The translations under genes and the position numbers were made by a program. DNA of 64,000 nucleotides, taken from assembly GCA_015680685.1 (NCBI GenBank), contig MNCI01020673.1:247783-311782 (forward strand), written 5' to 3'. The DNA is from Gnetum montanum (taxonomy: Eukaryota; Streptophyta; Gnetopsida; Gnetales; Gnetaceae). Of the stretch, positions 13,147 through 22,157 are shown piece by piece. Position 1 is the stretch's first letter. Each line of letters opens with the position of its first letter. The notes beneath the pieces were generated by a model. That model was not told the DNA's origin and ran no database searches. It saw only the letters and a list, made by a program, of their open reading frames with translations.

Positions 13147-13788
13147 TTTCTTCCACATGAATCATTTAAATTAATGCATCCTTATTTCGAAAAATGGTAG
13201 TATTAAAAACTGCCATTCCAAATGCCAAAATTACTCACCCATGTGAGCAAATTAAATATTTCAAAGGCCATCAGTTTAAATTCAAATGTCCAAAATTGCA
13301 GTAAAATTCCTTTTTCATGTCAAAGGATATTTCAAAATACCAAGGCATCACTTATCAGTATGTTCAAAATTAAGGCAAGCAAAATCGCAGCAGAAATACA
13401 AAGGTTCTGTTAAATTTTGACAGTCGCTTACAGAAATAGCAATAACAATATTCAATCCTTTACTCTTCCTACAGCACCCATTGCCTCAATCGGATAGACA
13501 GCCCGAGATAACACTATTCTCTCAGGGTAGCAGATCCATGGCCAGAAGAAAACATAAGGCTAGCATGAAAAATCAAGGATCCAAATGCTGAAGCACTCAT
13601 TCTAATTGGGCTAAAAGGGGCACCATAAATCGTGGTTCCAGATCTCACTAGATCTACTAACATCATAAAAATATGCAGACAAAAATTGTAGAAACCCCGA
13701 AATGCATAGACAAAATCGCAGAAATTTGTAGACAGAAACAATGTAGCAAAACCTAGAAAACCAAAACTAAGCATCAAGGCAGAGATCC

Positions 13789-13806
13789 AACCTCGCTTCG
13801 ATACCG
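13789..13806 (-). promoter_or_regulatory. Primer-binding site of the copia element
   Basis: The minus strand reads CGGTATCGAAGCGAGGTT two bases inside the 5' LTR. It matches the initiator-tRNA-Met type PBS (TGGTATCAGAGC...) at most positions, including GGTATC and AGGTT. Confidence 0.75.
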
Positions 13807-13808
13807 AA

Positions 13809-14307
13809 TGTGAGAAATCTTACGTGCATCAAAAACCGGATTGCACAAGCGGAAGCATGTAAAAACAGATCTCTTAATCTACAAATGTGCATAAAAAAAA
13901 TGCACAAATCAATTTTGAAAAATAGATCGAACTGACCTCCAACCATTGATGCCTGAATGTTCCGGATCTTCTTTCACACGGGCGCTCTGCGGTGATGGTG
14001 TATGCAGATTGTAAGCGACTGTGAAAGGGACCTGAACTGCTACATTGCAATTGATTCCCCGTGCCTTGTTCTCCCATCAAGAACCCAAAAGGCCTCGGAA
14101 TCAGTTACCATTTATTAGAAAAATATGAGACCATTACAAGATAACAATGAATAGATTTCAACGGATGGATTGCAACGAGTTGTCACCATATGTTGCAATC
14201 AATGACAATCATTTCCACACGTTGCTTGCCAAGGATAGCAACGTAAGCTGTCAATGGATAGCAATGAAAACTGTCATGTTGCTGTCCAAAGCTATCACAT
14301 TGTTACA
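13809..14307 (-). repeat. 5' LTR of the copia element (499 bp)
   Basis: Partner of 7430-7936, same ends TGTAAC...CTCACA on the minus strand. Followed on the plus strand by ACATT, the duplicated target with one mismatch to GCATT on the left. Confidence 0.93.
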
Positions 14308-14602
14308 ACATTACCCTAAACTAAGTTATTTAGCCACCTTGACTTATGAAACTTGTACTTAAAGAATATTGTTGAAAACAAAAATTTTATTATGTGTAAG
14401 ACACTTATTAATCTAAGGCTCACCTTAGTTAGATTTTGGTTTTAAACCTACTTATCTTAAGGTAGGAGGAGTTGTCCTTCTCCCTTGCATTCTAGACGTG
14501 ATGTTATTGAATTTTTTATAGTCCCAACTAACAATAGAATTTCCTATTGCCCTTTGCATTTTTTAAGGTAAAAGTTGTAGATTGTAAATACTACTTTATA
14601 GT
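14308..14602 (-). other. 3' noncoding region of element X
   Basis: AT-rich sequence downstream of the X integrase stop. No LTR start or polypurine tract could be fixed, partly because the copia element is inserted directly beyond it. Confidence 0.4.
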
Positions 14603-17115
14603 TTATTTTATGACATAGGAGTCTTGTTGAAGGTTATTTTTAAGAGCCAAGACTTTTAATAGATTATTGTTATGTAATTTATTGGTTATGGAATAAGTTG
14701 GGTCACTTAGCTCTACAAGTTCATCTTGTCTAGGTTCCTCAATGTGATGTTGATGATATAACTTAAGTCTTTTTCCATTAACTAAGAATGTAGTTGAGGA
14801 ATCATCAATAGGTGATACAAGAACACTTCCATTATCATGGGGTTGGATAACTAAATAAGGGCCTTCCCACCTAGTTGTTAACTTCCCTGGAAATTTATGT
14901 AATTTCATATTGTAGAGAAGAACTTTATCACCTATGGAAAAGTGTTTTTTAAAGATATTTTTATCATGTAATGTCTTCATTTGTTTTTTTACAATTTTTT
15001 GTTTGTGAAGAGCACGTGGCTGCATTTTGTCAAGTTTGTGAAGTTGGTTGATTTGAGTGGCTTGGTTCATATCTTCATTAAAGTTGAGTTGTTGGGCTAA
15101 CTGTAAAGATTGATATTTAAGTTCAATAGGTAATAGACATAACTTACCAAAAATCAATTGATAAGGTAAATATTCTAAACTTGGTTTATAGGTAATTTGA
15201 TAAGCCCAAAGTGCATATTGCAATTTTTTAGACCAATCCTTTCCTTTAGTACATATAGTTTTTGTTAATATATTCAATATAATTCTATTAGCATTCTCTA
15301 CTTGGACATTTGTTTGAGGATGATAGGTAATAGCTATTTTATATTGGATGCCACAAGACTTAAGGAATTTTTCCATGATTTTATTAACAAAATGGATTCC
15401 TTAATCACTAATGATCACCTATGGAGTTTCAAAACATGTTAAAATAGTTTCTCTAAGGAATGCTACAACAACCTTAACATCATTTGTTGGGGTGGCTTTT
15501 GCTTCTACCCATTTGGTGACATAGTTGATAGAAAACAAAATGTATTGACATCCATTAGATTGTGGAAATGGTCCTAAAAAGTTTATACCTCACATATCAA
15601 ATGGTTTTGTTATTAAAATTGGTTTTAAGGGCATTTCATGTCTTTTTGTTATGACTCCCATTTGTTGACATTTATCACATTCTTGCACATATTTATATGC
15701 ATCTTTAAAAATTGAGGGCCAATAAAATCCACTTTGAAGGATTTTGATAGCGGTATGTTTGCTATCAAAGTGGCCATCCTCTAAATCATCATGGCACATT
15801 TGTGGAATTTCTTATTGTTCATTCTCAGCCACACATCTCCTTGGTATGTTATCCTTCTAGATTCGATAAGGATGTGGACTACTCTAGATGTACCTAGATA
15901 TGATTCGTAAGAAAGATTTCTTTTCTTTTTTAGTCCAATTGATAGGGGTTTTCATAGTGGTTAGATAGTTAGCTATATCAGCAAACCAAGACCCTTTCTT
16001 GTAGAAAAAGTTGCTCATCAAGAAATTCATCATGAAAGACTCCTTGTGTTCAATTCTCATCAATAGTTTCTAGCCTTAAAAGATTATTTGCTACTACATT
16101 TTTCCTTCCTTTTTTATCTAAAATATCTAGGTCAAATTCTTGGAGTAATAAGCACCATATCATTATTCTTGCATTTTCTATTTTTTAGTAGTTAAGAATT
16201 TAATGGCTCAATGATTAGTATATACTCTAGTTTTATATCCTATTAAATAATGCCTAAATTTTTCTAGAGCATATACAATAGCTAATAAACCTTTTTCTAT
16301 AGTTCTATAGTTTACTTGGGCTTGGTCTAAACTTTTAGACACATAATAAATCACTCATGGTTTATGATCAATGTATTGTCCTAAAGCTGCCCCTATTACT
16401 ATGTCACTAGCGTCACACATTAGATCAAATGGATAATCCCAATTAGGTGCATTTAATATAAGGAATGTGGTTACTTGTTTTTTCAATTCCAAGAATGCTC
16501 ATTGACAGTTATTAGTTCAAACAAATGACTATTTTTGAAAAGTCTTTGATAGACCTTTTATAATACCTAGCATGTCCTAGAAAGGATTGAAGAGTCTTTA
16601 AATTAGTTGAAGCTAGAAGTGTAGATATGACTCTTATTTTCTCATCATCCATCCTTGTCCCATCTCTAGAAATAAAATGTCTTAACACTATGCCACTTGT
16701 AACCATCAAGTGACTCTTTTCCCAACTTAATTTTAAATTTTTATTAATACATCTATCTAAGACATGTTTGAGATGTTATAAAGTTTCATCATAAGTATTC
16801 CCATAGATTAAAAAATCATTCATAAAAATTTCAACATAATCTTCTAACATATAAGAAAATATTGAGATCATGGCTATTTGGAAAGTAGTTGGTGTATTAC
16901 AAAGGCCAAAAGACATACGTTTATAAGCAAAAGTTCCATAAGAACATGTAAAGGTTGTTTTATGTTAGTCTTCAACGGCAATGGATACTTGATTGTAACC
17001 ACTAAATCCATCCAAAAAGCAATAATATTGATGTCCTTCTAATTTTTCTAGTTTTGATCTATGTATGGTAATGGAAAATGGTCTTTCTTTGTCTTTTGGT
17101 TTAGCCTTCTATAAT
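14603..17115 (-). pseudogene. Element X pol: RT C-terminal part, RNase H and integrase
   Basis: Reading down from 17115: RT residues continuing from 25947, a catalytic box read as FMNDF near 16820 (the usual plant gypsy box is FMDDF) and SFLGHARYY near 16570. RNase H follows, with CDASD, then TIEKGLLAIVYALEKFRHYL near 16250. The integrase zinc-binding region lies at 15799-15590 (CDKCQQMG). The integrase core has TYHPQTNVQVENANR in the uninterrupted 257-residue frame 15376-14603. The C-terminal part has WEGPYLV and VNGKRLK. Several in-frame stops separate these parts. The frame is resumed beyond element A at 25947. A non-functional remnant. Confidence 0.88.
17111..17115. other. Left target-site duplication of element A
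   Basis: ATAAT here and at 25942-25946 flank element A exactly, proving one integration into X's reverse transcriptase. Confidence 0.9.
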
Positions 17116-17985
17116 TGATGAACCATGATTTGTTGGGCTTTGATATCGGACCCTCGATATCAGGTACATGATATCGCAGCCTAATAAGCGATATTGGATA
17201 AACGATATCACAGCTTAACAAGCGATATCAGATACGCGATATCGTGGTTTCTGTCTGTGTTAGCCTATAAATACACAATGGGGCGCATGGGAGAAAAAAA
17301 TCAGTTAGTATTAAGTAGGATCTTTTTGTTAGTTTTTCCTCTCAACCCTTTTTTCCCCCAGTGCATGCCCACATTGTGATGATTGTAATTGTACAGAACC
17401 TTTATTCGAGTATGAAGAACTTGGACATGCACATGACTGACAATAAAGATCGAGATTACTTCATCATTGCAACATTCACTTAATTTTAATTGTTATTTAT
17501 TACTTTTGTAATTAATATTTCTCTACCCTCATCTCCTATTCTTGTTATTAAACGTAGAATGAGTATGACTTAATCATGAGCATTTAAGTGTGACTATTTG
17601 GTATCCCAATAGCATACCTAGGACATGCACTTGGTAATCCCGATGGTAGTACATGAGGTCTAAGATGTGTACGGATGATTAAGGGATGGATGCTCATCAC
17701 ACTTAGGCTATCTTAAACTCTCTTCTCCCTTTCCCTCTTAGCTTAATTAAAGTTATTTTCCATTACCTCTAGGAGTAGCACTAGTTTAGGACCACATCAT
17801 ACACCTCACTCTGGACTAAACCATACGTGACAAAGCAAATACTAGTCTAGGTGGGAAGACAATGAACTACGATCAATGAGTAACTATCTAGATACCACAA
17901 CTAGTCCGTTTGCGGAGTTCGACCGGATCGTGCATGAACACTCGTATTCGTATGGTTAAGTGTAGGGGTAACTTGCTACTCATCA
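17116..17985 (+). repeat. 5' LTR of element A (870 bp)
   Basis: Runs TGATGAACC...CTCATCA. U3 contains a cluster of GATATC palindromes in GCGATATC-like units (17140-17245). A TATA box, CTATAAATA, is at 17265-17273. R/U5 follow with the AATAAAGA word near 17440. Confidence 0.93.
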
Positions 17986-17986
17986 T

Positions 17987-18004
17987 TGGCACTGTTGCCA
18001 GGGA
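17987..18004 (+). promoter_or_regulatory. Primer-binding site of element A
   Basis: TGGCACTGTTGCCAGGGA starts one base after the LTR. It resembles the Athila-type PBS TGGCGCCGTTGCCGGGGA attributed to tRNA-Asp. Relatives B, C and E have versions at the same place. Confidence 0.85.
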
Positions 18005-18118
18005 TGGTGCTAGTTATCTAAATTAGTTATATCATATAGGACTGCTGTAACCAAGTATTCATGATATATCTTTTAGAAAAGAAATTAATTTCAATTAAGT
18101 CACACACTTTTCACAACA

Positions 18119-20150
18119 ATGTCTCTCTCACAAGACTATGATAACGTAACAACCAGTAAGGCAATTCATTGGAGAACCAATGAATTAGACAATGATGAAG
18201 ATGAAGTTTGGAGCACTCAATCTGATATAGGGGTCTCCTATGTACATGAAAAAAGACAACATCATCCCAATTCATAAATTCATAACCTACCTAGTGACAA
18301 TGAGCCCTTGTTGGCCACTAAGAGCCTAATGCATATACAAGAGGCTGTTCGAATATCCCGCGAGCATTGAAAGGAAAGTCATCTACCCAGGCTTACTTTA
18401 AATGACTTTCCCAAATTTTTAGGAGGTTATGATTTAGATCTGCAACATCATTTACAAGCCTTCCATGATGCCTATGTATGGAACAATATTGATAATGGAT
18501 GGAAAAAACTCAAGCTCTTTCCTACAACACTTGTTGGCCAAGCAAAAGTATGGTACAGGTTCCTAAGACCAAAATCAATTCAACGTTGGCCGACAATGGT
18601 AGAACTCTTTACTGAATGATATCAAACCTATGCCAAAGTTTCAGCCTTGAGGAGACAAATCCAAGAATGGAAACAAGGGTAACATGAAACCTTAAACATG
18701 GCCTTAGAAAGATACTATTCTTTGTAAACAAATGCCTAGGCCATGGGTTCTCTAAGGAGAGGCTAATGTATCACATCATGGATGGGCTCCGTAATGAAAC
18801 AATGGAGATCCTAGGAATGTACGCCTTCGGTCAACTATATGAACTATGAACCCATCAACTCCAAGAGCTTATTAAGTGGGTAGCAAAAGAAGAAGGAGAG
18901 TTAGCTAAATGGGAGAATGTTGAGAAATTTCAACATGACCAAAATCTTGAAATAGTAAAGGTCCATGATCATGAAGAGGAGAAATCAACTCATCTCAAGA
19001 AGGTGGAATCATCTTTGCCAGTACTACAATCACTAGATGAAATTGAGGCAAGGATCAATAAGATGATGAAATGGATACATGAAAAATGTGGAGAATATGC
19101 CAATATTATTAGAGGTAGAATCATGATGAACTAAGAAGTAGGACAAAACACCCTTAGACAATTGAAAAGAAAGGTTGAAGAGAATAAGAACCCAACTACT
19201 AATCATACATATCAATGTAACATTTGCTTGTATGATCACCCCAAAGGTCAATGCCCCATCTTATCACATTTACATGAGCATTAGGAAAGAATGTTACATC
19301 CAGAGTTCATACAAAAATACTGTGTTCAATCATAGTGGCAAAAATCCTAGTCATGGGGGAGGCCACCCTCAAACTGGTCACACCCTTCATATCATCTAAG
19401 CCCAAGCACTTATTAGGTTCAGCATCCTATTTCCCAAAATGGGTCAACATCCTCTATCTCATCACATTTTTATCATTCTCCTAAATACTATCAAACATAT
19501 CATCTCCAACATGATCACCACTTCATGTGCCTTACACCTCTCCTCAGATTTAATATTCTCATTCTTCACCTCCTTCTACATCTCCACTAGTTTTGCCAGA
19601 AGGATTTGCATCACAACATCAACCCACGAATGCTACTTGTGTTACTACTATCAACCGCAGTGGGAATCCTCCACAAGATCGAAGGCATCCCTTCTTTAGA
19701 CATGACCATCATGCAGTTCCGAGACCATTGCATTCCCCCACTCAGCACAAGTTCAACACTGTGGTGCATCCTTCTCCTTGAACCCAATGCTTTATGTTAC
19801 TTTATCTGGGCCACCACTCAACACTCCAACAACTATGCAACCTGATGAATATCGCCACATAGGGAGACATATCGATCCTTGCATACCATCTTATGATCAT
19901 GGGTGTCATAGTGGGTTAACTCCTTATTAATTAGCCACATCTTATAACTTGCCCCACTATGTCAACTTTAATCAAGTGTGTGCATCCCAATTTGGGTACA
20001 TTCCAACCACCACCTTAAAAGACACCCAATGGTTGGGATATGACCAGACTCCAATGTTCCCAAAATGCTTGGATCCAAATTTTTCATTTATTAATTCTAG
20101 CCTTGCTCAAAGATTTAGTCATGGGGGATATCCTCCATTCTAATAAGCAG
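18119..20150 (+). pseudogene. Element A gag, decayed
   Basis: The ATG at 18119 opens a Gag that reads with stops and shifts. The capsid core includes FPKFLGGYDLDLQHHLQAFH near 18410 and a WYRFLRPKSIQRW word near 18550. A basic/acidic middle leads to a zinc-knuckle-like CNICLYDHPKGQC at about 19213-19251 (spacing C-X2-C-X3-H-X4-C). The C-terminal part is Pro/His/Gln-rich and ends near a TTAGTCATGGGGG word at 20115, where pol ends in relatives. Core and knuckle match the Gag remnants of B, C and E. Gag would form the particle. Premature TAG/TGA codons make this copy inactive. Confidence 0.8.
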
Positions 20151-21560
20151 AATTAATAAATGTTTTTCCTTTTCTATAATTTTACAATTTTTTGTTTTCC
20201 AGTTTTTGATCTTTCAATTTGTTGTTTTATCTTTTTATTTATTGTTTTGTCTTTTTATCTTTTTATGAGTAATCTCATCAATGGATAAAACACTCATGTG
20301 ATTTGTTGGTTGAGGCATTATTCTATGCTATCAAGTCTTAGGGGACTAATTACTTGGACAACGAGCCCATCACATCCATCCATCCATTCTATTAATAAGA
20401 GGTTCTAATTTGGGTCCGATGACATTCTTGACATCATTAAAACTTAAAGTAACTCTGTGTTCATTATGCCCAGAGCAAAGAATGATGGACTAAGAAGGAA
20501 TGGCCAGGGTGTAACATCAAGGGGACTTATGGATTCTCTTTAGTGACATCTGTAGAAGTTACCATGCAGCTTGGTTGTACTAAGATCCTTGTAGATCTAA
20601 CGCAAAATGGGAGTAAGAGTACTAGAGGCACTCTGTAAAAGAAAACCAAGGCTATTCTAGGGGGTCTCACTGGAAAGACATGTACCCATGCCTGAAGGTA
20701 GGTGGCTTCTCTGGATTAAGCATTCGAAAAAAGAAGAAGAAGAAGAGTGTGCCAAAGTGGCCACACAAAAAGAAAAAAAAAAAGAGAGATCAAGATCAAA
20801 GTGCTACAAAGCAATCACTCCTCACTTGAACAAAATGCCAAGTGATCGTACACCTTGTTGTCATGGTACTCTTATGAGTGTCCATCATGGAATGAAACAA
20901 TGCGATGTCATTGATTAGAGGAATGGACTTGGTCTTGATTTTGGAGTGATAGGCTAATGACACATTAATCACATCCTACACTCAAGATTCATTGTGCCCT
21001 GGGCTAGTTACCTCATGTCCCAATCTCTGCAATCCCTTCTACAATTTTCCTCATCTCATTGTTCATGAATTGGTAACTTGTGTCTTATGTCGCATAGAAT
21101 TCCTACCTCATCATGGTAGTATCAACATGTGTGTGTTTTGTTGCATCAGTGTAGATTATATTTAACCCTTCTAGTGCCTACAGACATTTTAAGGTGTGGT
21201 TATGCAAGGGCATTATCTGTAGGAACTTGCTCTGGGGAGGACCCACTTGCGTAACTTTTGTAATTTTTACTTATTGCACATCACCACACCACATCGTTTT
21301 ATAACCTCTGAGTACTTCATTGCCAAATGTATTCTTTCCTTTATCATCCTTCTAAGTTCAAACATTCCTATACACCATCTCATGTCCTTTTTCCTCATTC
21401 CATTCAGGAATGTCATTATCAGATTCCACCTCATTATACCTTTTGTGCCTTCCGGTCTATTCAATGTTACCCTACACCTTTCCAATTAACCTCAATTCCT
21501 TCATTTGTTGCCTTGGAAATTTAGAAATTCATTAATTTTACTAAGTACCCTATTTTCAAT
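20151..21560 (+). other. Conserved noncoding block of element A
   Basis: No protein is supported. Short words are kept with B and C at matching places: GACATGTACCCATGCCTGAA near 20677, CAAGGGGACT near 20517 and TGGGGAGGACCCACTTGC near 21233. B and C carry the same words at 31.9-32.65 kb and 41.8-42.6 kb. Conservation without coding points to a cis-acting or structured RNA role in the family. Confidence 0.6.
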
Positions 21561-21564
21561 GGGT

Positions 21565-21660
21565 TGTGATATCGGGTACCCGATATCGGGTTTGACGCGA
21601 TATCGGATCCGCGCTATCGAGTACGCAATATCGCGTCCCTAAAAAACATATATATACAGG
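21565..21660 (+). promoter_or_regulatory. Putative internal promoter of element A (LTR-like GATATC cluster plus TATA)
   Basis: Four GATATC or near-GATATC palindromes in GCGATATC-type units are followed by CATATATATAC at 21648-21657. The same unit type fills U3 of A's own LTR upstream of its TATA box. The site lies about 500 bp upstream of the accessory ORF. Promoter function is inferred from this resemblance. Confidence 0.55.
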
Positions 21661-21828
21661 CCCCCACACACATCAACATCATTTTACACTGTTCATGCAT
21701 GGGGAGTTGTTCAAATTTTCTCCATGAACTTGCTAACTTACATGCCTCTCATTCCAACATCCATAACTTGTTTGTTAACACTCTGATTCCCATTCTGATT
21801 GAACCTGTATGAACCCGGAGTGTTCAAC

Positions 21829-21841
21829 TTAGTCGTGGGGG
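21829..21841 (+). promoter_or_regulatory. Internal polypurine-tract-like motif of element A
   Basis: TTAGTCGTGGGGG is identical to the 3' PPT core at 25062-25074. Another copy, with A for G, lies at 20115-20127. Confidence 0.55.
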
Positions 21842-22157
21842 AGGGTACACTCCAAGTTGCGCATAATTTTTCAAAATTCATCATCTCCTGAAGGATATCA
21901 TAAAGGGTAAAAGACTATGAAAACTGTTAAACATGTTGCCAAATCAACTCTATCTCTTCACTCATACCAGGGAAATTAATTTTTGGAACCACCTAATTAA
22001 ATTGTGTCTAATATCAAAAATTTTAGGGGAAATTTTTATAAAATTTCCTAACTCTGGATCACACAAAATAAGAAACAAATTCATTAAAGGCAAGAAGTAA
22101 GGTATAAATCAAACTTTGTAAGCAACCTTACTAATGGATAGCCTCGTGTGATTGCAG

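Larger units (their letters stand above)
12286..13788 (-). other. Long untranslated leader of the copia element
   Basis: About 1.5 kb separate the PBS from the gag ATG, much longer than in compact copia elements. No long frame exists on the minus strand. It contains the tandem duplication at 12331-12877 and an AT microsatellite. Packaging and translation signals would be expected here, but none can be named. Confidence 0.7.
7430..14307 (-). mobile_element. Complete Ty1/copia LTR retrotransposon
   Basis: The element reads on the minus strand: 5' LTR 14307-13809, PBS 13806-13789, leader, gag-pol 12285-8224, PPT next to the 3' LTR, 3' LTR 7936-7430. The LTRs run TGTAAC...TCTCACA on the minus strand. 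By eye they differ at about nine substitutions plus a 9-bp duplication and a 1-base run difference, so the insertion is recent relative to its neighbours. The flanking four bases CATT are duplicated; at five bases one mismatches (GCATT/ACATT). The order PR-IN-RT-RNase H in one frame defines Ty1/copia. All parts needed for autonomy appear present. Confidence 0.95.

Noticed and set aside
14603-15376. Domesticated host integrase gene
   Set aside because: The 257-residue open frame is one surviving part of element X; the adjoining domains are present but full of stops and in the normal order.
19439-19845. Protein-like open frames in three overlapping frames
   Set aside because: They are alternate frames of the Pro/His/Gln-rich tail of element A Gag.
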